This document shows, piece after piece, positions 19,508 to 28,746 of a DNA stretch of 64,000 nucleotides. The first letter of the stretch is position 1; each line of letters opens with the position of its first letter. This DNA comes from Pantoea eucalypti (lineage in GTDB: Bacteria > Pseudomonadota > Gammaproteobacteria > Enterobacterales > Enterobacteriaceae). The DNA lies in NCBI RefSeq assembly GCF_009646115.1, contig NZ_CP045720.1, positions 682,001 through 746,000 on the forward strand. The letters are read 5' to 3'. The notes beneath the pieces were generated by a model, which had not been told where the DNA came from, did no database searches, and saw nothing but the letters and a program-made list of their open reading frames with translations. A program made the position numbers and the translations under genes.

Positions 19508-20023
19508 TCACCAGCTCAGGGTGACGGTCAGCGTATCGGTATAAACGCCGGCGCGCGCAGTGCCGGGCAGTTGCAGCTGGCCATAGATCGGCAGCGTAAT
19601 GTTATTGGCATTGCTATAGCTCAGCGGCACCGCCTGATTGACCGGGATCACCGTGGTGCGGCTGGCATTACTAAAGAGCGTATAGGGAACGGTATTGCTG
19701 AAGTTGGGCAGTTTCAGGTTGCGGGTGGTCGTGAAATTGGCGCCCTGATTAATGCTCATGCTCAGCGTGGTGCCCGGCGTGCAGGCAAGATTTATCGAGG
19801 TACTCTGCACAAAGCTGGCGCTGGCGGGAGTGGCCGCCACGCCAGACTGTGTGCCAAAGTTAAGTGTGCCGAAAACACCGGTATTGGTTCCGGATATTAC
19901 GCAGCCTGCCACGACAGAAGCCGTGACCTGAAAGGTGCTGGTGGGCAGACCCCAGGCGCTGAAACACCTTATCAGCAGAGGCAGACCGCATGCGATCATC
20001 AGGCTGGATCGCCAGAGAACCAC
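19508..20023 (-). CDS. Spore-coat-U domain fimbrial subunit
   Basis: 171 aa. Signal-like N-terminus (residues 1-25) then one SCPU domain with GCVISGTNTGVFGTLNFGTQSG and a closing strand YTDTLTVTLSW. Candidate start GTG 20023 follows AGGT by about 9 nt; ATG 19999 is an alternative that shortens the signal peptide. It sits between the major pilin and the chaperone and is probably a minor or adaptor subunit like CsuA or CsuB. Confidence 0.8.
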   Translation of the reverse strand: MVLWRSSLMIACGLPLLIRCFSAWGLPTSTFQVTASVVAGCVISGTNTGVFGTLNFGTQSGVAATPASASFVQSTSINLACTPGTTLSMSINQGANFTTTRNLKLPNFSNTVPYTLFSNASRTTVIPVNQAVPLSYSNANNITLPIYGQLQLPGTARAGVYTDTLTVTLSW

Positions 20024-20045
20024 CCTTATCTACCTGCGACAGTCG

Positions 20046-20615
20046 TTAATAGTTCACGGCAACGTTAATCGTATCGGTATAAGTTCCGGCAGGAATCAGG
20101 GGATTAAAACCGCCGCCAACAACCCGGCCATAAATGGCGTAGTTGGTGCCCAGTGTTGGGTCCGTGGTTCCACTGGCGGCGATTGGCGTATTGTTGGCGA
20201 TAGCCGTGGTAAAAGAGGCGTCACTGTAGAGGGTATAGGCGATGCCCTGTGCATTATCCGATCCCAGAACCAGATAACGTGGTGATGCAGAGGCGGTGCC
20301 ATAAATGGTCGCTGGCGCAGTATTGCTGCTGGTCACCACCACGTTATAGTCCTGACCCGTGGTACAGCGGACAAAAATACCGTTACCCGCCGCACCGACC
20401 AGCGTGGCGTTCAGGGTGTCGAAGGTCGCTGCACTGCTACCAAAATTCAGGGTACCGAAGTTAACGCCCGCCGTAGCTGACTGACCGTTTACCAGGCAAC
20501 CCGTGGTCAGCGTTAACGTGGCATTGATGGTTCCCGAGGTCGTTGCCGCCTGGGTTAAGGGTGTCATTGCGACAGTTAATCCTGCAGCGGCACACAGAAA
20601 AAGCTTGAGTTTCAT
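20046..20615 (-). CDS. Major spore-coat-U pilin (CsuA/B-like)
   Basis: 189 aa. Clear signal peptide (MKLKLFLCAAAGLTVAM, cleavage near TQA-AT, residue 23). The SCPU domain carries TLTLTTGCLVNGQSATAGVNFGTLNFG and the disulphide partner IFVRCTTGQDY; the C-terminal strand is YTDTINVAVNY. ATG 20615 has AAGGAAA. As first gene of the operon with the strongest start, it is probably the major shaft subunit. Confidence 0.87.
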   Translation of the reverse strand: MKLKLFLCAAAGLTVAMTPLTQAATTSGTINATLTLTTGCLVNGQSATAGVNFGTLNFGSSAATFDTLNATLVGAAGNGIFVRCTTGQDYNVVVTSSNTAPATIYGTASASPRYLVLGSDNAQGIAYTLYSDASFTTAIANNTPIAASGTTDPTLGTNYAIYGRVVGGGFNPLIPAGTYTDTINVAVNY

Positions 20616-21158
20616 AATATTTCCTTACGGATTATCGAGAGTCAGTGCTTTTTCACCCGGTGTTTATTAACGATTCAACTCAAAATGATGAAATAAAAAT
20701 TACAAGGCGGTTAGTGCCACTGTCCTGAGGGAAATCTTAGACTTAAGAATGATGATTTATATTAGTTTTACTTACTATAGATCAGTTAAAGCGTTACGCG
20801 AAGCCCTGCCAGTTATTTTTCATTAATCAAATGGCCTAAGTGGCCGATAACCCAGTAACAGCAAGGCATAAAAGCAAGAAAGAAAAAGAAAACTCTTTGT
20901 TTTTTCGGTCTCTGGCATGCTTTCCGCTTCGGTGATATGTTCCTTTACCAATCAGACATAATAACGATTTACCGGCTGTCTCAGCAGGCGGGAAATAAGA
21001 TGCAGGTTTAAAATGCCCTGCGTCTGGGGGCGCGCTTTACCGGGCCTCCGGGATAACAAAAAACCGAAATTTAATGACTTTCACCCAACGGGTGTTTTTT
21101 GAATCACTTTCTGACTTTACACAGCACCCGTTTCTCAGCGGGTGGTGAGGAGCTGCAC
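20616..21158. other. Divergent intergenic region between pilin operon and MHYT gene
   Basis: 543 bp, AT-rich, between two divergent transcripts: pili (minus) and cyclic-di-GMP protein (plus). It must hold both promoters. Visible structure: a short hairpin followed by T6 at 21082-21100, and a GC-rich stretch at 21023-21054. I see no ORF that deserves a call. Confidence 0.6.
21082..21100 (+). terminator. Leader terminator-like hairpin before the first MHYT gene
   Basis: CACCC (21082-21086), loop AAC, GGGTG (21090-21094), then TTTTTT. It lies 58 bp upstream of the MHYT ATG on the same strand, where a terminator would act as an attenuator or end an unseen short RNA. The stem is only 5 bp. Confidence 0.4.
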
Positions 21159-23243
21159 ATGTTGCTTGTCACCTGGGATAGCGTTTTGATCTGCGTTTCG
21201 CTGATCGTCGCGTTTATTGCCTCATTTACAGCGCTGGATACTGCCGGAAGGGTGGCGGTATCCCGTGGCTGGAGCGCCCGATTCTGGTTGCTGGCAGGCG
21301 GAACTGCGATGGGGATTGGCGTCTGGGCAATGCATTTCATTGGTATGCTGGCGATGATGATGCCGATGACGATGCGCTATGACACGCGGCTGACGATACT
21401 CTCGCTGCTTGTGGCGATCATGGCGTCAATGTTTGCTTTTGGCCAGACAGTAGGCGGCCTGCATCTCACCCGTTATCGGTTACTGCGCGGCACACTGATC
21501 CTGAGTTCAGGGATTGTCGTGATGCACTACCTCGGCATGTATGCGCTGCTGATTGAGCCGCGACCTGAGTGGAATGTGCTGCGGGTGGCGCTCTCCGTGA
21601 TCATTGCGTTTGTTGCTTCGGGCGTGGCGCTGTGGCTGGCGTTTCATCTGCGCCAGGGCGACCATCATCTGCTGCTGATGCGGGGACTGGCCTCACTGGT
21701 GATGGGGATGGCCATTGCTGGTATGCATTATGTCGGCATGTCGGCAGCCCGATTCAGCGAGAGCAGTATGATGCAGCCGGGTGGTGTGAGCAATCCAGGA
21801 CTGGCGGTTTGGGTAACGCTCATTACGCTGATTATTCTGGGCATTACGCTGCTGAGTTCCATGCTGGATGCCCAACTGCGTGCCGCGCGACTGGCGACCC
21901 GACTCAGACACGCTAACCAGGAACTGCGTCAGCTGGCGATGCATGACAATCTGACCGCGCTACCCAATCGGGCCATGCTGGAGCAGCAGCTCGATCTGGC
22001 GATTAAACAGGCTATGCTCAACGAAAATCGCTTTGCCGTGATCTACATGGATCTTGATGGGTTCAAAGCGGTCAATGACACCTGGGGACACCACGTCGGT
22101 GATCGGTTGCTGGTGGCTGTGTCGGAACGGCTGCGTAGCCAGCTCAGCAACACGATGCTGCTGGTGCGTCTGGGAGGCGATGAATTTGTACTGATGGCGG
22201 AGGCATGCGATGTCACTCCAGCCCGTCAGCTGGCGCAAAAACTGGTCAAAGTGATCAGTACGCCGTTTGAACTGGATCGCTATGTGTTACACGTTTCCCT
22301 CAGTGCGGGCATTGCGATATTCCCGCTGCACGGTCGTAACCGGCAGGAGCTGTTATTCAATGCCGACTCGGCGATGTACCACACTAAACACAGCGGACGT
22401 AACGGCTGGTGCCTGTTTGAGCCGGCGATGAGTGATGCAACGCAGCATCAGCTGGCGCTGGCAAACGATCTGTGGGAGGCGATCGATCGGCAACAGATGC
22501 GACTCTTTTATCAGCCCAAATTCCGTTCCGGCGGCACACGGCTAATGGGATTTGAAGCACTGCTGCGCTGGCAGCATCCGCAACGCGGGTTGCTGACGCC
22601 TGAGCTGTTTCTGCCGCGCGCCGAAAAAACCGGCCAGATCGTTGCACTGGGCAACTGGGTGATTGATGAGGCCTGCCGTCAGCTGAAAATCTGGCATAAC
22701 CAGGGCAACAGCGACTGGACGGTCTCGGTCAATCTCTCCGCGTTGCAGTTTCACCAGCGTGATTTACTCCACACGCTGATGCAGACGCTGGCGCGTTACC
22801 AGTTGTCAGGCAGCGCACTGATGCTGGAAATCACGGAAGCGATTGCCATGCGTGATCCCCTCTTCAGCCAGCAACGTATTCGTGAACTGCAGCAGGCGGG
22901 CGTCAGTGTGGCCATTGATAATTTTGGCATCGGCTATGCCAACCTGCTGCATCTGAAAGATCTGGATGCCAGCGAACTCAAAATCGATCGCAGCTTTATT
23001 AACTGCCTGCGACCCGGCAGTGAAGATGCGACCGTGGTCAGCGCCATGCTGACCCTGGCGCAGAGTCTTAACCTGCGCATGGTGGCGGAAGGGGTTGAGA
23101 CAGAAGAGCAGCAGCACCTGCTCACCAGCCTGGGCTTTGATGCGCTGCAGGGATATCTGCTGGGCAAGCCGACGCCAGCGGATCGCATAGAGGCGTTTCG
23201 TTTTCCCGGACTGCGACCGCCTCTGGCATCAGCATCCGTCTGA
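21159..23243 (+). CDS. MHYT-GGDEF-EAL membrane protein, EAL loop 6 altered
   Basis: 694 aa from ATG 21159, which has GAGGAG upstream; the frame is open further 5'. Residues about 1-250 form an MHYT sensor with seven helices and three motifs (AMHFIGM, VMHYLGM, GMHYVGM), proposed to bind a metal and sense O2, CO or NO. A GGDEF domain follows (intact GGDEF at about 339-343, no RxxD inhibitory site), then an EAL domain (EAL about 466-468; NLSALQF, EITEAIA and AEGVETEEQ present). The loop-6 motif, normally DDFGTGYSS, reads DNFGIGYAN (about 587), so phosphodiesterase activity may be lost. Tandem paralog of the next gene. Confidence 0.9.
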   Translation: MLLVTWDSVLICVSLIVAFIASFTALDTAGRVAVSRGWSARFWLLAGGTAMGIGVWAMHFIGMLAMMMPMTMRYDTRLTILSLLVAIMASMFAFGQTVGGLHLTRYRLLRGTLILSSGIVVMHYLGMYALLIEPRPEWNVLRVALSVIIAFVASGVALWLAFHLRQGDHHLLLMRGLASLVMGMAIAGMHYVGMSAARFSESSMMQPGGVSNPGLAVWVTLITLIILGITLLSSMLDAQLRAARLATRLRHANQELRQLAMHDNLTALPNRAMLEQQLDLAIKQAMLNENRFAVIYMDLDGFKAVNDTWGHHVGDRLLVAVSERLRSQLSNTMLLVRLGGDEFVLMAEACDVTPARQLAQKLVKVISTPFELDRYVLHVSLSAGIAIFPLHGRNRQELLFNADSAMYHTKHSGRNGWCLFEPAMSDATQHQLALANDLWEAIDRQQMRLFYQPKFRSGGTRLMGFEALLRWQHPQRGLLTPELFLPRAEKTGQIVALGNWVIDEACRQLKIWHNQGNSDWTVSVNLSALQFHQRDLLHTLMQTLARYQLSGSALMLEITEAIAMRDPLFSQQRIRELQQAGVSVAIDNFGIGYANLLHLKDLDASELKIDRSFINCLRPGSEDATVVSAMLTLAQSLNLRMVAEGVETEEQQHLLTSLGFDALQGYLLGKPTPADRIEAFRFPGLRPPLASASV

Positions 23244-23396
23244 CGCTGAAGCTGACGATAGATTTCAGCACTCAGAGTGAGTGGAAAGATGCAGGGTTCG
23301 CGGCTCATTAACCGCCGGGCAGTGCCGATAATTAAGAAAAGAAGTTTTAAAAATCCCTTACCTAAACACAAGCACGGCTTTTCGCGGGAACGCACT

Positions 23397-25541
23397 ATGT
23401 TAGCAACCTCATACGACTCTTTTATCGTCATCGTCTCCGTTCTTGTCGCGATGCTGGCTTCGTTTACCGCCTTAGATATGGCGGGACGGGTGGTGCACTC
23501 CACGGGCAAAGTCGCGCTGGTCTGGCTGTTTGGCGGCGGTTTCTCCATGGGCATCGGCATCTGGGCGATGCACTTCATTGGCATGTTGTCGATGAACATG
23601 GAGATGGTGATGAGCTACAACGCCGGGCTGACCGCCTTCTCCGCTGCCATCGCGGTCTGCGCATCGATATTTGCCCTGTGGCTGGTCTGCAGTGGCGATT
23701 TGCCCCTGCCGCGCCTGGCGGGCGGCGCACTGATTCTCGGCAGCGGCGTCGTGGCGATGCACTATACCGGGATGGCAGCCCTGATGTTCTCGCCGGGTAT
23801 TGTCTGGCGGTGGGGCTGGATAGGCCTTTCGGTGGTGATCGCGCTCGCCGCTTCTGGCGCAGCGCTGTGGCTGGCATTTAACCTGCGTGAAGGTCAGACT
23901 GGCCGGGTGACCCTGCTGCGTATTGGCGCATCCGTAGTGATGGGCTGTGCGATTGCGGGCATGCACTACACCGGCATGATGGCGGCAGAGTTTCCCGCTC
24001 ACAGCCATTCGATGGGGCAGGGCGTTAACAGTAACTGGCTGGCGATTCTGGTCACGGTAGTCACTATCTCAATCCTGGGGATTACTCTGCTGGTCTCGAT
24101 GCTGGATGCGCGGATGCAGGCGCGCACCTCCATTCTCGCCAGCTCACTGGCTGAAGCGAACCGCGAGCTGGCACAGCTGGCGCTGCACGACAATCTGACT
24201 CGCCTGCCAAACCGCATTCTGCTGGAAGATCGACTGGAACAGGCGATCAACAAAGCCAATCGTGAGCAGACGCTGTTTGCCCTGATGTTTATGGATCTGG
24301 ACGGATTTAAGGCGGTTAACGACGCGTTCGGGCATCACATTGGCGACCGTCTGCTGGTGGGTGTGACCGAGCGTATGAGCCAGCAGATGGCTGGCTATTA
24401 CACGCTGGCGCGACTCGGCGGTGATGAGTTTGTGCTGCTGGTGGAGATCGACGATCCCAACGATGCAGCGGCCATTGCCGATAAACTGGTGAAAGCGGTG
24501 GACCGTCCGTTTGATATCTCACGCTATGAGCTGGTGGTCTCGCTGAGCCTCGGCATCGCCGTCTATCCTGGCGATGGCGAGGATGAGCGTGAACTGATGT
24601 TCAACGCCGATGCGGCGATGTATCACACCAAAAATAATGGCCGCAATGGTTACACCTTTTTTCAGCCCTCAATGAACATTCAGGCGCAGAGCCAGCTTCA
24701 GCTGAACAATGATCTCTGGCAGGCGCTGGATAACAATGAGCTGCGCCTGTTCTATCAGCCAAAATATTGCGCGCCACGCGGCCCGCTTCTTGGTTTCGAA
24801 GCGCTGCTGCGCTGGGAACATCCAAAGCGGGGTCTGTTATCGCCTGACAAATTTCTGCCAATGGCGGAAAAAACCGGGATGATTGTCAACATCGGCAATT
24901 GGGTGATTAATGAAGCGTGTCGCCAGTTGCGCCAGTGGCATTTGCAGGGCCATACGGACTGGTCAGTGGCGGTGAACCTGTCGGCGCTGCAGTTTGAGCA
25001 ATCGAATCTGGTAGAGACAGTGGTAGATGCGCTGGCAAAACATCAGATTCCGGCCGAACTGTTGACGCTGGAGGTGACGGAAACCACCGCGATGCGCGAT
25101 CCCGATGAGAGTGTGCGTATTCTCACCGAGCTGACTCAGCTTGGGGTGAAAGCCTCGATTGATGACTTTGGCACCGGCTACTCCAGCCTGCTCTACCTGA
25201 AAAGGCTACCGGCCAGCGAACTTAAGATCGATCGGGCCTTTGTGAATGAACTCCAGCATCAGCCGGAAGATGCCACCATCGTGTCGGCGATTGTGGCACT
25301 GGCGCAGTCACTGCAACTGAAAGTGGTGGCCGAGGGCGTTGAAACCGCTGAACAGCAGGCCTTTCTGACCGGCCTGGGTTGCAATACGCTGCAGGGCTTC
25401 CTGCTGGGCAGGCCGGTTCCCGCGGAACAGGTGCCGGAGCTGGCTAACTTTGTGGTAGCAGAAGACGAAGAGGTCGTTACGGATATCCGCCAGATGAGTG
25501 AAGCTGAACCGCTGCTGACACCGCAGGTTGCTGCGATCTGA
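23397..25541 (+). CDS. MHYT-GGDEF-EAL membrane protein, all motifs intact
   Basis: 714 aa from ATG 23397 (MLATSYDSF), which aligns with the start of its upstream paralog; weak GGGAA site. The MHYT sensor (AMHFIGM, AMHYTGM, GMHYTGM) takes about residues 1-250. GGDEF is intact at about 341-345 without an RxxD inhibitory site. The EAL domain has FEALLRW (468-470), NLSALQF, EVTETTA, DDFGTGYSSL (about 589-598), LKIDRAF and AEGVETAEQ, so it is predicted to hydrolyse cyclic-di-GMP. A 153-bp gap separates it from the first paralog. Confidence 0.92.
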   Translation: MLATSYDSFIVIVSVLVAMLASFTALDMAGRVVHSTGKVALVWLFGGGFSMGIGIWAMHFIGMLSMNMEMVMSYNAGLTAFSAAIAVCASIFALWLVCSGDLPLPRLAGGALILGSGVVAMHYTGMAALMFSPGIVWRWGWIGLSVVIALAASGAALWLAFNLREGQTGRVTLLRIGASVVMGCAIAGMHYTGMMAAEFPAHSHSMGQGVNSNWLAILVTVVTISILGITLLVSMLDARMQARTSILASSLAEANRELAQLALHDNLTRLPNRILLEDRLEQAINKANREQTLFALMFMDLDGFKAVNDAFGHHIGDRLLVGVTERMSQQMAGYYTLARLGGDEFVLLVEIDDPNDAAAIADKLVKAVDRPFDISRYELVVSLSLGIAVYPGDGEDERELMFNADAAMYHTKNNGRNGYTFFQPSMNIQAQSQLQLNNDLWQALDNNELRLFYQPKYCAPRGPLLGFEALLRWEHPKRGLLSPDKFLPMAEKTGMIVNIGNWVINEACRQLRQWHLQGHTDWSVAVNLSALQFEQSNLVETVVDALAKHQIPAELLTLEVTETTAMRDPDESVRILTELTQLGVKASIDDFGTGYSSLLYLKRLPASELKIDRAFVNELQHQPEDATIVSAIVALAQSLQLKVVAEGVETAEQQAFLTGLGCNTLQGFLLGRPVPAEQVPELANFVVAEDEEVVTDIRQMSEAEPLLTPQVAAI

Positions 25542-25670
25542 CACACCTGACACAGCGTAGCATCTGCGTGAATTGAGACGATAAGCGATTCGCACCGCCT
25601 GTCATTGATCGCCTGCCGTGGTAAAGTCTCGCGGCCAGATTATTCACGGTAAAACAGGGAGAGGCGACCC

Positions 25671-27074
25671 GTGGCGAAATACCAGCGATTGATGGATGAG
25701 ATTCAGCAGCAAATAGAGGCCGGCATCTGGCTGCCAGGCACCCGTTTACCTTCGTTGCGTCAGCAGGTTGCGCAGCAGGGTGTCAGCCTGATGACCGTGT
25801 TGCATGCCTATGAGTTGCTGGAAAGCCAGGGCTGGATCGTTTCTCGTCCTCAGTCAGGTTACTACGTGGCACCGCGTGCCCTGGCGCCCGCACCGCTGAG
25901 CGTGGCGATCAGCGAACAGGTTGATATCAACGACTTTGTGTTTGATGTATTGCAGGCCACGCGCGATCCCGCCATCGTGCCGTTTGGTTCTGCTTTCCCT
26001 GATCCCGCTCTGTTTCCGCAGCGCCAGCTCATGCGCTCGCTGGCAAACGTCTCTCATCATCTCACCCCAACGGATGCGCTGCACAATCTGCCGCCTGGCA
26101 ACGCCACGCTGCGACAGCTGCTGGCCCAGCGCTATGCGCGCCAGGGCATTACGCTGTCGCCGGATGAAATTGTCATCACCAGCGGGGCACTGGAGGCACT
26201 CAATCTCAGCCTGCAGTCCCTGACCGAGCCGGGCGATTACGTGATAATTGAGCATCCGGGTTTTTATGGTGCGCTGCAGGCGATTGAACGGCTCAAACTC
26301 AAGGCGCTGGCGATTCCGGTCGATGCAAAGCAGGGCATCGACCTTGCCCAACTGGAGGAGGCCCTGCAGCGCTGGCCGGTGAAAGCCTGCTGGCTGATGA
26401 CGACGCTACAAAATCCGCTCAGCGTGACCTTAACCCCGGAGCGTAAACAAGAGCTGGTCGAGCTGCTGGCGCGTTATCAGGTGCCGATGATTGAAGATGA
26501 TGTCTATGCCGAACTCTGGGCGGGTGATGTTGCGCCGCTGCCGGCTAAAGCCTGGGATCGTCAGGGGAACGTGCTGCATTGCGGCTCGTTTTCAAAGTCG
26601 CTGGTGGCAGGATTTCGCGTTGGCTGGGTTGCGGCAGGGCAACATGCGCAGCGCATTCAGCGGCTTCAGCTGATGAGCACGCTTTCTACCAGCGCGCCAA
26701 TGCAGCTGGCGCTGGCCGATTTCCTCGCTACGCGGCGTTACGACACCCATCTTAAGCGGCTGCGACAGATTCTGGCGAAACGACAGCAAATGGTGCGCCA
26801 GGCATTACTGAAAGTACTGCCACCGCAGTCAACGGTCAGTGAAGGGCGCGGGGGCTATTTTCTTTGGGTGACACTGCCGGACCATATTAATACGACCCGG
26901 CTCTATCAGCAGGCGCTGGCGAAGGGGATCAGCATTGCACCGGGGCAGTTATTTTCGGCAGGAGAGCAGTTCAGCCACTGTTTTCGGCTGAATACCGCCT
27001 GGCCGTGGGATAGCCGGGCCGAGGCGGCAATAGAAACGCTGGGTCAATTGATGGCGAAGCCGCTGGCAGATTAA
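25671..27074 (+). CDS. ydcR: MocR-type GntR regulator with aminotransferase domain, YdcR
   Basis: 467 aa, colinear with E. coli YdcR (468). N-terminal winged helix (AGIWLPGTRLPSLRQQVAQQGVSLMTVLHAYELLESQGW), then a fold-type-I PLP aminotransferase domain with the PLP lysine in HCGSFSKSLVAGFRVGW. Start GTG 25671 after GGGAGAGG. MocR proteins use PLP or a PLP-amine adduct as effector; the target of YdcR is poorly known. Its TAA overlaps the TAA of the convergent ylaC. Confidence 0.93.
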   Translation: MAKYQRLMDEIQQQIEAGIWLPGTRLPSLRQQVAQQGVSLMTVLHAYELLESQGWIVSRPQSGYYVAPRALAPAPLSVAISEQVDINDFVFDVLQATRDPAIVPFGSAFPDPALFPQRQLMRSLANVSHHLTPTDALHNLPPGNATLRQLLAQRYARQGITLSPDEIVITSGALEALNLSLQSLTEPGDYVIIEHPGFYGALQAIERLKLKALAIPVDAKQGIDLAQLEEALQRWPVKACWLMTTLQNPLSVTLTPERKQELVELLARYQVPMIEDDVYAELWAGDVAPLPAKAWDRQGNVLHCGSFSKSLVAGFRVGWVAAGQHAQRIQRLQLMSTLSTSAPMQLALADFLATRRYDTHLKRLRQILAKRQQMVRQALLKVLPPQSTVSEGRGGYFLWVTLPDHINTTRLYQQALAKGISIAPGQLFSAGEQFSHCFRLNTAWPWDSRAEAAIETLGQLMAKPLAD

Positions 27075-27553
27075 ACCTGCGCCGCTTCCTGGTGACCCCA
27101 GGTCAGGTAGTAGACATCATAGAAGTCCACTTCCCCTTTTTGCGTCAGCAGACGCTGGATGCCTGTCTTCACCCGTTCCGGTGCTTCAGGCAGCGACAGA
27201 ATGCGAGAGATAGCCTGCTCGCGCACGGGCTGAATGTAATACCACTCGCCGTTGTAGCAGACGCGCAGATCGAGTGCATCAATATCTTCAAAGCGATATT
27301 TCGGATTGATATCCAGCAGCATCAGAACACTCATGACCAGCACAAATGCGGTGGCAAACCAGAATGCGGGCCAGCCGAGCATCTCGGTAGAGAAAATCAG
27401 CGCCACGCACAGGCCGTAGCAGAGATACATGACTGCCCAGAGGCCGGGGTGTTTTTTCAGAAACGAGAGGCTAAAGCGCGGCAAATTGTCGCGACGTTCT
27501 TCGCGATTAAGCGTAGCGATCTCGTCAATCAGGATTTGTTTAATAGCGTCCAT
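27071..27553 (-). CDS. ylaC: YlaC-family inner membrane protein
   Basis: 160 aa (E. coli YlaC 156). Shared motifs: KRDN-like start (ERRDNLPRFSLSFLKKHPGLWAVMY), RYRYEDID-like (KYRFEDIDALDLRVCYNGEWYY) and KGEVDFYDVYYL. Two membrane helices at about residues 35-57 and 63-80, with cytoplasmic ends. Function unknown. ATG 27553 follows AGGTAAC. Confidence 0.88.
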   Translation of the reverse strand: MDAIKQILIDEIATLNREERRDNLPRFSLSFLKKHPGLWAVMYLCYGLCVALIFSTEMLGWPAFWFATAFVLVMSVLMLLDINPKYRFEDIDALDLRVCYNGEWYYIQPVREQAISRILSLPEAPERVKTGIQRLLTQKGEVDFYDVYYLTWGHQEAAQV

Positions 27554-27862
27554 TTGTTACCTCACTGTCATCTGTTAGCTATTACAACAGATAACAGTCA
27601 AGCATATCAGAAACAGATTCGTGCATTTTTTATATAACAGTTGATAAAACAGTTGTTGGCCATCCTCCCACCTGACATTTTGCAACACTTTGCCGCAGTA
27701 AAAACCGCTACCCTCTGCCACCCATGCACACTCTTGCCCTATTGTTAACGACACATTTGGCTTTAGGCAGCAATATCAGTCAATTATCCAAAATGTGTTG
27801 TCTGGCGCACATTGCATTGTGCCGCGGGTTTGCCACACTTAATAAAAAACCGGAGAACCTGT

Positions 27863-28474
27863 ATGTGTGCCTCATCCTCCAGCCTGATGTTAATGATGTC
27901 CTTTGCCGCAGGCACTTTCTCGGCAGGGGCTTCTGATAATCCTCAGCATCTTATGCTTGGCATCCCGTCGGGTGGCGTCCCGAATAACCCGTTACCTCTG
28001 ATTATCTGGCCGCGCGTGGTGCCGGAAGATGAGGAAATCGCGACGTGGTTTGAGAAAACTTTTGAAGAGAACGGCTGGCCACCCGCCTGGCGCTATCCGA
28101 TTTTTCCCTACACCCACTTTCATCCCAACACCCATGAATTGCTGGGCGTGGCGGAGGGCTGGGCAGAAGTACTGTTTGGCGGCGACAGTGGCCGGATGGT
28201 GACGCTGCGCGCCGGTGATGCGGTGCTGATTCCGGCAGGCGTCGGCCATCGTCAGGTCAGCGCCAGCGACGACTTCATGGTGATTGGTGCCTATCCGCAC
28301 GGCATGTCGCCGGAGACGCTGCGTGATGAACCGGCTAAGCTGAAAATGGCCCAGGAACAGGTAAAAAAAGTGCCACTGCCGACGCAGGACCCTTTCACCG
28401 GTAAAGAGGGCGCATTGACGGAGATCTGGCAGCCGATTGCCGCCATGCATTTACAGCAACAGATGGACCTGTAG
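27863..28474 (+). CDS. Cupin-domain protein, YjlB family
   Basis: 203 aa from ATG 27863, after CGGAGAA. The core resembles Bacillus YjlB: PPAWRYPIFPYTHFHPNTHELLGVAEGWAEVLFGGDSG, then GDAVLIPAGVGHRQV, giving the cupin metal ligands (HFH, E, H). No reaction is known for the family. The first 23 residues are Ser/Met/Ala-rich and hydrophobic but have no Arg or Lys, so they look only partly like a signal peptide; a later start is possible. No operon partner; a terminator follows. Confidence 0.85.
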   Translation: MCASSSSLMLMMSFAAGTFSAGASDNPQHLMLGIPSGGVPNNPLPLIIWPRVVPEDEEIATWFEKTFEENGWPPAWRYPIFPYTHFHPNTHELLGVAEGWAEVLFGGDSGRMVTLRAGDAVLIPAGVGHRQVSASDDFMVIGAYPHGMSPETLRDEPAKLKMAQEQVKKVPLPTQDPFTGKEGALTEIWQPIAAMHLQQQMDL

Positions 28475-28500
28475 AGACCTGCGTCCGTCGTGAAATGGTT

Positions 28501-28530
28501 AAGCGCGAGCACGGCTCGCGCTTTGCTTTT
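28501..28530 (+). terminator. Terminator after the cupin gene
   Basis: Stem AAGCGCGAG (28501-28509) / CTCGCGCTT (28515-28523), 5-nt loop, then TGCTTTT. Confidence 0.88.
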
Positions 28531-28746
28531 CTGGCCTGAAATCTCTTTTAAACGTTAATGACATGGGCCTAATCCTGTTGTCATTCCATTGAATATTTGT
28601 CCGCCGCTGCCGATATATCACCTGCTAATATTAGTTATTCTTCTTAATGCGCTTGTGTTTGCAGACCTTTTCCGCTTTAGTCTCGGCCAGTTTATTAAGA
28701 ACATTCCTAAGCCACTACCCGGCTATCGAGCAGCAGGCAAATAACA

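Noticed and set aside
20616-21158. Cyclic-di-GMP riboswitch before the MHYT gene
   Set aside because: Some pieces look similar (GGGCA, CCTCCGG) but I could not assemble a full GEMM aptamer on either strand.
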